Assembly (NCBI GenBank): GCA_011374975.1
Contig: DRNU01000151.1
Location: 19,935-83,934 of the forward strand
Origin: Gammaproteobacteria bacterium
Lineage (GTDB): Bacteria > Pseudomonadota > Gammaproteobacteria > DSM-19610
Direction: 5' to 3'
DNA: 64,000 nucleotides
The notes beneath the pieces are model-generated. The model did no database searches. It had not been told where the DNA came from and saw nothing but the letters and a program-made list of their open reading frames with translations. The translations under genes and the position numbers were made by a program. This document shows positions 16,294-24,787 of this stretch, in pieces (the stretch's first letter is position 1; each line of letters starts with the position of its first letter).

Positions 16294-17505
16294 TTAATGA
16301 ATGCCGTCAAAGCGTGACAGCAGAAACGGCTTGACATCAACAGGCGGCTCTTTCCCTGCCACCATGCAATGGAGGATTTCTCCAGTGATAGCTGATGTAA
16401 GAATTCCGGTCCGGAAGTGTCCACAGGCATTGAGATAACCATCAATACCACTGACAGGTCCGAGTATGGGTATTTCATCCGGAGTTCCCGGCCGCAAACC
16501 GGCCCACGTTCTCTTTATGCTGGATTCACGCAACCTGGGAAAACAACGTACCGCACCTGAACTCAGCGCGCTAAGTTCATCGAATGTGCATGTTGTATCG
16601 TACCCTTTCTCTTCCGTTGTCGACCCGATATAGATCTCCCCATTATCCTTCTGTGCGATGTAGCAATCGCTGGTGCTCACACAGGAGCGCATGATTTTCG
16701 GCATTTTTTCAGATAACACAACCTGCCCCTTTATCGGAGCAACGGGGATTTCACGCCCCAGGACCATTTTGGTTATATCCGAGGCCCAGGCGCCGGCCGC
16801 ATTAATTAAAAGGTCACAGTTAATCTTGCCGCTGACTGTCTCGACAGAGTGAACTTTCCCGGCGCTTATATTTACGCCAGTCACTTCTGTATTCTGGATA
16901 ATCACCGCGCCCTCATGCCTTGCGGCTTCGCGGTATGCCCTGATCAGAAGATAAGGATTGAGCTGGTCGTCCCGGGTAAACTCCAATGCACCGATCGCCT
17001 CATCGCTAACGAATGGCTCATCTTCGCGCAACTGTTTCTGGTCATACCACCGCAATTGACTTGACAGGTGCGGTATTGAATCGGCAATCTGTTGTGCATA
17101 GACCCTGTCGTGATCATCGAACATAATAAACTTCAATCCCGTTTTCTCCAGCTTGAAGTCAACGCTGCCGCTCTCACGCAGCTCGGACCAAAGCGCAGGG
17201 AACATTTCATTACTCTTCAGGCAAAAGTCGAAAAAGAACCTCGGGAGCTGATGGGGACGCTGAGGAACATCATCCTGGTCAGGATTTTCAGACAGTTTTT
17301 TCGAGAGCGTTTTAAAGAAGATAACGCCACAACCCAGCCCCACAGACTCGCCTATTGGCCACAACCCGCCCGCAGATGCCCTTGACGCATTTCCGGATTT
17401 TTTAATGTCGATCAACGCAATAGAGAAATCGGTGTTTTTCGCCAGATAATAGGCGACAGCTGTCCCGATAACCCCTCCCCCTGCAATCACAATATCGTAA
17501 CTCAT
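16294..17505 (-). CDS. hcnC: FAD-dependent DAO-family oxidase, HcnC-like
   Basis: A 403-aa protein with an N-terminal FAD-binding motif (IVIAGGGVIGTAVAYYLAKN) and a C-terminal DAO segment (RTWAGLRPGTPDEIPILGPV, then HFRTGILTSAITGEIL). With the two overlapping upstream genes it matches the three-subunit layout of hydrogen cyanide synthase (HcnABC), which oxidises glycine to HCN and CO2 at the membrane. Opine oxidases and hydroxyproline/D-amino-acid dehydrogenases share the layout and cannot be excluded. Its start overlaps the hcnB stop by 4 bp (ATGA), indicating translational coupling. Confidence 0.68.
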   Translation of the reverse strand: MSYDIVIAGGGVIGTAVAYYLAKNTDFSIALIDIKKSGNASRASAGGLWPIGESVGLGCGVIFFKTLSKKLSENPDQDDVPQRPHQLPRFFFDFCLKSNEMFPALWSELRESGSVDFKLEKTGLKFIMFDDHDRVYAQQIADSIPHLSSQLRWYDQKQLREDEPFVSDEAIGALEFTRDDQLNPYLLIRAYREAARHEGAVIIQNTEVTGVNISAGKVHSVETVSGKINCDLLINAAGAWASDITKMVLGREIPVAPIKGQVVLSEKMPKIMRSCVSTSDCYIAQKDNGEIYIGSTTEEKGYDTTCTFDELSALSSGAVRCFPRLRESSIKRTWAGLRPGTPDEIPILGPVSGIDGYLNACGHFRTGILTSAITGEILHCMVAGKEPPVDVKPFLLSRFDGIH

Positions 17506-18938
17506 TGTGACACTTCCTTGTCAGACAAGGCATCAAACGATAGCGGAGACAAAGGGAACCTGGGCCTGAGTTCACCGACATCGTCTTTGCCGAGTTGCTG
17601 CCGCAGGCGCCCGTAACAATAGTTTGAGCACACTTTGCCCTGACAGTCGCCCATCCCGACCCGCGTTACCATTTTAAGCGTGGTGATATCACTGACGCCT
17701 TGCTCAATGGCCTCATCTATCTGCCCTTTAGTGACATTCTCGCAGCGACATACGATTGTCTCCTTATCCGGCAAATCCAGAAGACCAGGCCGCATTCTGG
17801 AGAACTCAGCGAACACTTTGCTAAACCGTATATATTTTTTTGTAGTCTTTCTTATCCGTGCCGCCTGTAGCCGCGCCTGCCCGGATGTGAATTTACCTAA
17901 ATCCATCAAAACGGCAATGGCTGCCAACTTACCTTGCTCAAGGGCGATTTGGGCACCGTTTACCGTTCCCGCGTCACCCGCCACAAAAACATTCTGAAGC
18001 GACGTTCTACCCCACTCATCGCAGACAGGAACAAATTCGTTACCCCTTTCAAACCTGTGCTCCAGACCAAGCAATTGAGTAAGCTGGGTCCGGGAAGAAA
18101 AGCCATATCCAACACCCAGGCAATCGGCTGCAACAACTTCCTGTTTTTCAGTGACGGGACGCCAGTTGTTGTCGTACGGTGCCAGCACAACCTGTTCCAG
18201 GGATTCTGAACCTCTTGCTTCTACCAGGCCCCATCCATACCTGAACGGAATGCCGGCATTTCGCAAAGCATTGAGGCAACCCAGCCCTTGCTTGAGTAAC
18301 GGAATGTTATTGAATAGCGAGAAAATGTTTTTTGCCAGATCGATACGGCGGCCGGATTCGTAAACACCTGCCACGTTCACACCCGCTTTCTGCAATTGAA
18401 CGGCAGCAACCGGAAGTAACGGACCTGTACCGACCAGGACTGCTCTCTGACCGGGACGAACCAGACCGTTTTTTACCTGTAGCTGGGCACCGCCCAGCGT
18501 CATCACGCCAGGCAAGGTCCAGCCTGGAAACGGCGTCGCTTTCTCATAACAGCCGGTGCTGATCACAAGGTAGTCGAAGTCAATCGTCTTGAATTGTTTT
18601 TGCCTGAGGAAAGCCAGTTGGCGATGGGTAGCACCCATAACCTGGGCGCTCAGATTCAGCGTAATATAGTCAGAATATTTTTCGTACTCGCTGCGAATCG
18701 ATTCAATATTCTGTTTAATCTTTTTGTCGAGATGGATGACTTTACCAGGGTCACGGGACGGGCCACAGTGGATAACACCGCCAAGACTGGAGTTTTCGTC
18801 AAAAACTGTGCACCTGACCCCCTGCTTTGCCAGGTTTATGGCAGCGGTCATACCTGCAGGGCCGGCCCCAATAACTACGACGGAGGCCTTATCCCCGACG
18901 GAAGCATTCACCTCCCCGGCTTGCTTCCCGGCGCTCAT
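17502..18938 (-). CDS. hcnB: FAD/NAD(P) oxidoreductase with BFD-type [2Fe-2S] domain, HcnB-like
   Basis: A 478-aa protein. The FAD dinucleotide fold is VVVIGAGPAGMTAAINLA near residue 20; a second nucleotide-binding region is AVLVGTGPLLPVAAVQL. The FAD-closing motif is NVFVAGDAGTVNGAQIA. The last 90 residues hold a BFD-like iron-sulfur site, CRCEN and then GDCQGKVCSNYC. This is the middle subunit of HcnABC or related opine/hydroxyproline oxidases. It overlaps both neighbours by 4 bp. Confidence 0.7.
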   Translation of the reverse strand: MSAGKQAGEVNASVGDKASVVVIGAGPAGMTAAINLAKQGVRCTVFDENSSLGGVIHCGPSRDPGKVIHLDKKIKQNIESIRSEYEKYSDYITLNLSAQVMGATHRQLAFLRQKQFKTIDFDYLVISTGCYEKATPFPGWTLPGVMTLGGAQLQVKNGLVRPGQRAVLVGTGPLLPVAAVQLQKAGVNVAGVYESGRRIDLAKNIFSLFNNIPLLKQGLGCLNALRNAGIPFRYGWGLVEARGSESLEQVVLAPYDNNWRPVTEKQEVVAADCLGVGYGFSSRTQLTQLLGLEHRFERGNEFVPVCDEWGRTSLQNVFVAGDAGTVNGAQIALEQGKLAAIAVLMDLGKFTSGQARLQAARIRKTTKKYIRFSKVFAEFSRMRPGLLDLPDKETIVCRCENVTKGQIDEAIEQGVSDITTLKMVTRVGMGDCQGKVCSNYCYGRLRQQLGKDDVGELRPRFPLSPLSFDALSDKEVSQ

Positions 18939-19246
18939 GTGCCAACCTTCCCTGCATCGAGACGATTGCTCTGCGTTATCACTTTCATGCCATGCTTAAC
19001 GACAGTCTGGCAGGCTCGCTGCTTTTCCACTCCGTCTATGTTCAGCGCACAACAGTGACAGATTCCCATTCCACAGTAAGCACCCACAACATGGCCATGA
19101 TCATTGCGGGAAATCGCCTGCCTGCCCATGGCAAACAATGTCGATAGTACGGTTTCCCCTTCAACAGCGTTAACCGGCTTTCCATCAACATAAATGGCCA
19201 GCATATTCTCCGTAGCTGCTGGCAGGACATCATTGATCCTCTCCAT
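18935..19246 (-). CDS. hcnA: Small [2Fe-2S] ferredoxin-like subunit, HcnA-like
   Basis: I place the start at 19246, where GGAGG lies 8 nt upstream, giving 103 aa. The protein is a Fer2_4-type domain with cluster cysteines Cys58, Cys63, Cys66 and Cys79 in YCGMGICHCC and KQRACQTVV. The stretch SRNDHGHVVGAYCGMGICHC looks much like my memory of pseudomonad HcnA, which is why I favour cyanide synthase over opine oxidase. It is the first gene of the three-gene overlapping set. A long hairpin lies 30-70 nt upstream. Confidence 0.7.
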   Translation of the reverse strand: MERINDVLPAATENMLAIYVDGKPVNAVEGETVLSTLFAMGRQAISRNDHGHVVGAYCGMGICHCCALNIDGVEKQRACQTVVKHGMKVITQSNRLDAGKVGT

Positions 19247-19277
19247 ATATACCACCTCCGTATTTGTGCACCCAATC

Positions 19278-19317
19278 GCTCAGGTGCAGCCACACATGTG
19301 TGACCTGCACCTTGAGC
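19278..19317 (-). promoter_or_regulatory. Long hairpin upstream of hcnA
   Basis: Arms GCTCAGGTGCAG (19278-19289) and CTGCACCTTGAGC (19305-19317) pair with one bulged base. The loop contains the perfect palindrome CACACATGTGTG. It sits between the rhodanese stop and hcnA and is not followed by a T tract on either strand. It could be a 5' leader structure, an mRNA-processing hairpin or an operator. Confidence 0.6.
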
Positions 19318-19525
19318 TACACCAGGCTCTTTATCCTTAAAGATCATGGAGAACTATAGCGCCAATACCAACAATTGGATTGACGTAAGAATTCTAATAA
19401 GTCGATCTACCAATAACAATGTTCCTTTCCAGTACATCTACGTTCTCGATAACAGGACAATAAGGTGCAGCCATTCATTCAGATCGTTGACACTGTCTTG
19501 TAACCGATGTCACTCACCCGGTATT

Positions 19526-20404
19526 TCACATTGCCATCATCGGCAACGACTCATCATTACCCCACTCACACATGGAGCCGTCATATACAGCAACATTCTG
19601 GTAACCAAGCAGCGTCAATGCAAAGGCGTTGTTTGTAGCTGCAATACCGGCACCACAATAGGTAATGATTTTTTCAGTATCGCCCACGTCTGCGACGTCA
19701 AATATTTTCTGCAACTGGCTGGCCGGCAAATAGACACCCGTCTCCGGGTCATGCAAGGATGTTGTCGGTATGTATTCACTACCCATAATACGTCCTTCGC
19801 GGCCGAAAACAGGCGCGCTCGGGTGTGCGTAGATGAGGCGGGTCGCCTCGTCACCGATTGCTTCAAGCACCTCACCCTTGCCAACAATCGCATTGCTTCG
19901 ATGCTTTACAGTAAACTTGCCCGGCACGTATGCGCACGGCTCACTGGACACCGGCCGCCCTTCTGCCGTCCATTTTTTCCAGCCGCCATTCAGCACAGTA
20001 GCATTATCGAAGCCATAGGCACGCAGCATCCACCACACACGCGTTGCCCACATTGCCCCCTGGCTATAGAGCACCACACGAGAATCGTCTGTAATACCAT
20101 ACTTCGTCATGGCATCAACAAACTGTTCTTCGGATGGCATCATCATGGGTATGCTGGATGACTTGTCGGATAACTCCTCGGGAACATCAATAAATCCTGC
20201 ACCCGGGATATGTCCACCCTCAAACTGTTCTCTGCCACTTCTTGCGGCTACAGGAAACTGCTTGCGCATCTCCTCATCCGGGTTGGGGCCCGGTATGGCA
20301 GTGCAATCAAATATCCGAAGGTCAGGCTCTGCAAGATTATCTTCCAGCCAATCGGTTTCAACCAGGTACTGCGGTTGTTGATATCTGTTGTGATTCACCA
20401 TCAT
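19526..20404 (-). CDS. Tandem-rhodanese sulfurtransferase (thiosulfate/3-mercaptopyruvate type)
   Basis: A 292-aa protein of two rhodanese domains: an inactive N-terminal one (DLRIFDCTAIPGPNPDEEM, then GGHIPGAGFIDVP) and a catalytic C-terminal one with Cys250 in ITYCGAGIAA. The CGxGIxA loop is closer to mercaptopyruvate sulfurtransferases than to the CRKGVT loop of classic rhodanese, so the donor is uncertain. Both types can move sulfur to cyanide, giving thiocyanate. It lies 280 bp upstream of hcnA on the same strand and diverges from a LysR gene, so a self-protection role against HCN is plausible but inferred. Confidence 0.82.
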   Translation of the reverse strand: MMVNHNRYQQPQYLVETDWLEDNLAEPDLRIFDCTAIPGPNPDEEMRKQFPVAARSGREQFEGGHIPGAGFIDVPEELSDKSSSIPMMMPSEEQFVDAMTKYGITDDSRVVLYSQGAMWATRVWWMLRAYGFDNATVLNGGWKKWTAEGRPVSSEPCAYVPGKFTVKHRSNAIVGKGEVLEAIGDEATRLIYAHPSAPVFGREGRIMGSEYIPTTSLHDPETGVYLPASQLQKIFDVADVGDTEKIITYCGAGIAATNNAFALTLLGYQNVAVYDGSMCEWGNDESLPMMAM

Positions 20405-20576
20405 CTTTATCTCCGTTCAATATACCGGCATTTATTCACCCGACACAGGTTCACAGGGGTGATTATTTGCATGGCGTCAGTATAGTATTGGCGACTGCGT
20501 ATTTACTATTTAGAGAAAACAGATAAAATAATTCTCGGCGTGAGAACAATCACTTCAGCACACAGGATGGTGGCAA

Positions 20577-21464
20577 GTGGATGACCTGAAACGCATGGCA
20601 ATTTTCAGCGCTGTCGTAGAAGCGGAGAGCTTTTCCGGGGCAGCACGTCGCCTGGGTATTGCAAAATCAGCCGTCAGCAAACATGTCAGTTTGCTGGAGG
20701 ACAGTATTGGAGTCCGCCTGCTCAACCGTACGACACGCAAGCTGAGCCTGACTGAAGCGGGCGAGAGGTACTATACGAGTTGCGCAAGAATCGTTGCAGA
20801 AGCCGAAAAAGCAAATCTCGAAGTCAGGCAATTACAGGACCATCTCCAGGGAACCCTGAGGCTCTCATGTACGATAGCCTTTGGTACCAAACATATTGTT
20901 CCCGTGCTGCATAAATTTCGCCAGCACCACCCTGAACTGAAGATCGAACTGTTACTCGATGACAATATCGTCAATATTGTCGATGAGGCCATAGACCTGG
21001 CTGTCCGGGTCGGCTGGCCGCCTGAATCGAACCTGGTTGCACGAAAGCTGTTTGAATTCCCGTTAAAAGTGGTAGCTTCGCCCGAATATCTTCAGCTTAA
21101 CGGAACCCCGAAGACACCCGGAGAACTGGCTGAGCATAACTGGATCATTCTCTCTCAATTCCCGTCCCCGCAGCACTTCACCTTTACGCACGAAGGCCGG
21201 GAGCAAACAGTAAAAATGACAAGCACTTTCCGGACAAATAACATCAACGCTGCTCTTGCGCTGGTACTGGAGGGAGGCGGAATCTGCATGCTCGCCAACT
21301 GGCTTGTAGACAGCGATCTGGAATCCGGGCGCCTGCTGCACTTGCTGCCTGAATACACGACAAGCAAAGCCGGAGTCTATGCCGTATACCCGGACCGGCA
21401 TCATGTGCCTAACAAGATACGCCTCTTCATTGACGAGCTGGCAGGCCATTTTTCGCAGGTGTGA
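20577..21464 (+). CDS. LysR-type transcriptional regulator
   Basis: A 295-aa LysR protein starting with GTG (an AGGA site lies upstream), with HTH AESFSGAARRLGIAKSAVSK and an effector domain from GTLRLSCTIAFGTKHIVPVL. The short MDDLKRMAIFSAV opening is typical of the large CrgA/AaeR-like branch. It diverges from the rhodanese gene with a 172-bp shared gap and is the likely regulator of that gene, possibly also of the hcn-like operon. Confidence 0.85.
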   Translation: MDDLKRMAIFSAVVEAESFSGAARRLGIAKSAVSKHVSLLEDSIGVRLLNRTTRKLSLTEAGERYYTSCARIVAEAEKANLEVRQLQDHLQGTLRLSCTIAFGTKHIVPVLHKFRQHHPELKIELLLDDNIVNIVDEAIDLAVRVGWPPESNLVARKLFEFPLKVVASPEYLQLNGTPKTPGELAEHNWIILSQFPSPQHFTFTHEGREQTVKMTSTFRTNNINAALALVLEGGGICMLANWLVDSDLESGRLLHLLPEYTTSKAGVYAVYPDRHHVPNKIRLFIDELAGHFSQV

Positions 21465-21527
21465 CCGGCAAACCGGGCAGGCAAGTCATGGCAGGGCAGT
21501 TTTCGGCTGGATTTCCGGATATTCTGT

Positions 21528-22583
21528 TCAGTGATGCCGGCCGATCAGGGTTGTCCAGTTGTGCAGGTGCGAACCGGTGAGAAAACTTCCCTGCGACAGG
21601 GTGCCTTCGACAATCTCCAGCGATTCCGCGTCAATCTGCACGACACTGGCATCGCCGCCAAAGCTGACCACGAAGTGCCGCTGATCATCTGTCAATGCCA
21701 CCCCGCGCGGGCCCGGCAGATCCACTTTCCTGATAAAACGCCGTTCACTCAGCGACCAGAACGTCAGCATATTGCCACCAGGGTGTGTCACCAGGGCAAT
21801 ATCCCGAAGCACTGCGACACTGAGCGCTTCACCTTGCATACCGGCAACAATCTTTTTCGGTGAGGTTATGGATTTCATTTTTTTGCCACCCGGCTGAATG
21901 CTCACACCCCCCGGGTTATCAATGCCCAGTCCCGCCCGCGGTGCGGAGACGACAATCAACGAGGCATCGTCGGCGACCATGAAATGACCGGCGTTCAACA
22001 TACGGTTAGTCAGCGACTCCTGCCGAACCAGCGTCCGGCTTTCTATATCGATATACGCGACATTGGGTGACGAACCCTCAAGCATACCCCCGCCATTGGT
22101 CACCACCATGGTTTTGCCATCGTCGATGATCCGGCATTCGTGCGGCGAATCACCAAAACTGGGGAATTCACCGATAACTTCCAGGCTGTCGGCATCGCGA
22201 ATGACGATGACGCCCTGTTTCGAATCAAGATAGGTCTCTGTGGCATAGAGCAGTGAGCCGTCATTTGAGAACGCGCAGTGGCCGTAAAAATAACGCGCTT
22301 CGACGGTTGGAATGTTCCTGACCAGAGACAGGGTCGCCAGGTCCACCTCGGCCGCTCCCGGGCCGATTTTTTCACACATCACCAGGCGCTCGGGATTTCT
22401 CGGGTCAACAGCAATACCATGCGCCAGAAAATCCAGGGGTACCAGCTGGTGCATTCTCAACGACAGGTCAAACACAGACAGCGCGTACTGCGTGGTATCG
22501 GACCGGGACAGGTCCATGAACTGACCGCCCCCCAGGATAATGTCGTAACCTTTTTCAGCAGTCTGCAGCAATTGATTGGTCAT
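21528..22583 (-). CDS. DUF1513-like beta-propeller protein
   Basis: A 351-aa protein with seven-bladed propeller features (PRNPERLVMCEKIGPGAAEV, HCAFSNDGSLLYATET, GDSPHECRIIDDGKTMVVTN, PGPRGVALTDDQRHFVVSFG). DUF1513 proteins are usually secreted and often sit near iron-uptake genes, but here no signal peptide is visible at the chosen start. It follows the FkbM gene by 57 bp and probably shares its transcript. Its biochemical role is unknown. Confidence 0.68.
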   Translation of the reverse strand: MTNQLLQTAEKGYDIILGGGQFMDLSRSDTTQYALSVFDLSLRMHQLVPLDFLAHGIAVDPRNPERLVMCEKIGPGAAEVDLATLSLVRNIPTVEARYFYGHCAFSNDGSLLYATETYLDSKQGVIVIRDADSLEVIGEFPSFGDSPHECRIIDDGKTMVVTNGGGMLEGSSPNVAYIDIESRTLVRQESLTNRMLNAGHFMVADDASLIVVSAPRAGLGIDNPGGVSIQPGGKKMKSITSPKKIVAGMQGEALSVAVLRDIALVTHPGGNMLTFWSLSERRFIRKVDLPGPRGVALTDDQRHFVVSFGGDASVVQIDAESLEIVEGTLSQGSFLTGSHLHNWTTLIGRHH

Positions 22584-22640
22584 CAGGAAAACTCTCTGGC
22601 TATACAGGTGTATTTCAACTCCGGCAGGTCAACATGTCTC

Positions 22641-23333
22641 TCATAGCCGACGCCGGGCAATAACATGCAGCATCTTGAACTCACGCCCGTCGGCAAGCCT
22701 GTGCATGGCCGGAATACTGTCCCATTGCAGTTGTGCATCAATATTCACCGAGCCCCAGTGACCGCCCGTTCCCTGTGTTGCAGCAATTAAAGTATAACCA
22801 TTCTGCATGAATTGCCCTATCACCTGCCCCAGCGGCCGCCCGTCAACCATATGTAACTCCATCGCCCAGGTGTGCACCCGTGGAAGCTTGTCCAGCGCCT
22901 CGTCGAACACGGCATATTCGTGCCCCTCGATATCCACCTTGACCACCGTTGCATCAGGCACGAGCTCACTTAAAGTCCTGCACTCGACTACAATATCCTT
23001 CACTTTACCCGAAGCCGCCTCGTCTGCATCGGCGCCTATAACCATACTGTTCCAGCCCTGCCTGGTGCTGTGGAAGCTGCGGATAACACACTCCCCCGCC
23101 CGGTCCGAAACAACAACCGCCTCCACCCGCCAGTTTCCGGCTTTACTCCGGGTAATTCGCTTCCTGATGCGTTTGATATTTTGCGGGAGCGGCTCGATCG
23201 ATACGACCGTGTTTGTATCAGCACCGATATCCCAGAAAAACTGCGACAGCCTGCCCACATTGGCGCCAAGATCCGCAATGACCTGGTTGTTCAGGTTAAT
23301 CTCACTGGCGTACCAATGTTGCTGCCCTTCCAT
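22641..23333 (-). CDS. FkbM-family SAM-dependent methyltransferase
   Basis: A 230-aa protein. The SAM motif I is VIADLGANVGRLSQFF. The FkbM signature Asp-Glu region follows in VVKVDIEGHEYAVFDEALDK, and the C-terminal half has WAMELHMVDGRPLGQV. FkbM enzymes methylate hydroxyl groups on sugars or polyketides. The substrate cannot be inferred from the neighbours. The start has AGGA 9 nt upstream. Confidence 0.8.
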   Translation of the reverse strand: MEGQQHWYASEINLNNQVIADLGANVGRLSQFFWDIGADTNTVVSIEPLPQNIKRIRKRITRSKAGNWRVEAVVVSDRAGECVIRSFHSTRQGWNSMVIGADADEAASGKVKDIVVECRTLSELVPDATVVKVDIEGHEYAVFDEALDKLPRVHTWAMELHMVDGRPLGQVIGQFMQNGYTLIAATQGTGGHWGSVNIDAQLQWDSIPAMHRLADGREFKMLHVIARRRL

Positions 23334-23413
23334 TCGCGCTGTTCCTGATCGAGATATATATGATTATAATAATAATTCCGGGGCATTAGTCCAATCAATC
23401 AAGGTAATTGATC

Positions 23414-24298
23414 ATGATGCGCATTTTTCTTTTCCTGGCAACCAATGCCGCCATCCTGGTAGTGCTCAGCGTGGTGTTCCGGGTATTGGGGCTGGATGGC
23501 GTGCTGGCCCGGAACGGGGTCGATCTTGATTTGCGGGCACTGTTGATCCTGTCTGCGGTGATCGGCTTTACCGGTTCCTTCATCTCGCTGGCGATGTCCA
23601 AGTTCCTGGCAAAACGCTCCATGGGCGTCAGGATTATCGAACAGCCACAGAACAGGACCGAACAGTGGCTGGTGGACGTGGTGAGCCGGCAGGCGCAACA
23701 GGCGCGCATCGGCATGCCGGAAGTGGGTATCTTCGATGCTGCCGAGCCGAACGCCTTTGCCACAGGAATGAACAAAAACAATGCCCTGGTCGCAGTCAGC
23801 GCCGGCCTGTTGCAAAATATGAGCAGCGACGAAGTGGAGGCCGTGCTGGCGCACGAAATTACACATGTCAGCAACGGTGACATGGTGACCATGGGGTTGA
23901 TCCAGGGCGTGGTGAATACCTTTGTGATCTTCCTGTCCCGCGTGATAGGTCATGTGGTGGATCGCGTGGTCTTCAAAACCCAGCGTGGTTACGGGCCGGC
24001 CTATTTCATCACCTCGATCGTTGCCCAGATATTCCTGTCGATCCTCGCTTCCATGGTCGTAATGTGGTTCTCGCGCCGGCGCGAATTCCGGGCCGATGCC
24101 GGTGGCGCGCAGCTGGCCGGTCGGCAAAAAATGATCAGCGCACTGCAGGCGCTGCAACGCGCTCATGAGCCGCGCGACCTGCCGGGCGAATTTTCTGCAT
24201 TCGGCATCTCCGGTGGCATTGGCACCGGGATTAAAAAGTTGTTCATGAGCCACCCGCCGCTGGAGGAACGGATCGCCGCACTGCGGTCAGGCGTTTAG
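23414..24298 (+). CDS. htpX: HtpX, membrane zinc metalloprotease (M48B)
   Basis: A 294-aa protein with two N-terminal membrane helices, the zinc motif HEITH at 147-151, two more helices ([20 protein letters not shown] and [20 protein letters not shown]) and the third ligand region [16 protein letters not shown]. HtpX degrades misfolded inner-membrane proteins with FtsH. The ATG at 23414 is 9 nt from AAGG; an in-frame TTG lies 6 bp earlier. It appears monocistronic. Confidence 0.95.
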   Translation: MMRIFLFLATNAAILVVLSVVFRVLGLDGVLARNGVDLDLRALLILSAVIGFTGSFISLAMSKFLAKRSMGVRIIEQPQNRTEQWLVDVVSRQAQQARIGMPEVGIFDAAEPNAFATGMNKNNALVAVSAGLLQNMSSDEVEAVLAHEITHVSNGDMVTMGLIQGVVNTFVIFLSRVIGHVVDRVVFKTQRGYGPAYFITSIVAQIFLSILASMVVMWFSRRREFRADAGGAQLAGRQKMISALQALQRAHEPRDLPGEFSAFGISGGIGTGIKKLFMSHPPLEERIAALRSGV

Positions 24299-24357
24299 GG
24301 GAACCCGGGAACCCCTGATCAATCCGGGAATTTATTGAAATCATCTCCTGATGACTG

Positions 24358-24379
24358 TATATTAGATAGTATTAATATA
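24358..24379 (+). promoter_or_regulatory. AT-rich dyad upstream of the DUF2892 gene
   Basis: TATATTA (24358-24364) and TAATATA (24373-24379) are perfect inverted halves with an 8-bp spacer, about 70 bp before the start of the DUF2892 gene. The look (ATATTAG...TAATAT) recalls operators of BigR/SqrR-type ArsR repressors that control DUF2892/rhodanese genes in sulfide responses. No such regulator gene is in the window. Confidence 0.5.
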
Positions 24380-24446
24380 CTAATTCCTGGCCGCCGGCAT
24401 AAACATGCCGGACCCCATCACATTTGCGACAGGAGTACTCCCTGAA

Positions 24447-24665
24447 ATGACTATCGACAAAGCCCTCTTTATCCTTGCCGGAAGCATGGTCATCGTCTCG
24501 ACCCTGCTGGCCATGTTGCACAGCCCCAACTGGCACTGGTTCACGCTGTTCATCGGCGCCAATATGATTCAGAGTTCTTTTACCGGTTTCTGCCCGCCTG
24601 CCTTCGCCATGCGGAAACTGGGCATGAAAACCTCGGCTGAACAGGCCCTCGAAACGGGTTCCTGA
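24447..24665 (+). CDS. DUF2892 (YgaP-like) inner-membrane protein
   Basis: A 72-aa protein starting MTIDKALFILAGSMVIVSTL, with two membrane helices and a FCPPAFAMRKLGMK turn characteristic of DUF2892. In larger relatives this domain is fused to rhodanese (YgaP), linking the family to sulfane-sulfur metabolism. The start at 24447 has AGGAG about 11 nt upstream; an in-frame Met at 24405 has no ribosome site. A strong hairpin follows the stop. Confidence 0.85.
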   Translation: MTIDKALFILAGSMVIVSTLLAMLHSPNWHWFTLFIGANMIQSSFTGFCPPAFAMRKLGMKTSAEQALETGS

Positions 24666-24673
24666 TACTGCTG

Positions 24674-24697
24674 GCCGGTCAGTATCCTGACCGGCCC
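24674..24697 (+). terminator. Strong hairpin after the DUF2892 gene
   Basis: GGCCGGTCAG-TATC-CTGACCGGCC is a perfect 10-bp stem with a 4-nt loop starting 8 nt after the stop, followed by CGGCTTT. A second, weaker hairpin (AGCCTTC/GAAGGCT) comes right after. It probably ends the DUF2892 transcript. Confidence 0.75.
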
Positions 24698-24787
24698 GGC
24701 TTTAGCCTTCCTCCTGAAGGCTTGCACAGGCCGCCTTCTCGCCCGTTTCTCCGCTTCCGGAACCGGTACCGGCGCATCAATTCCTGA

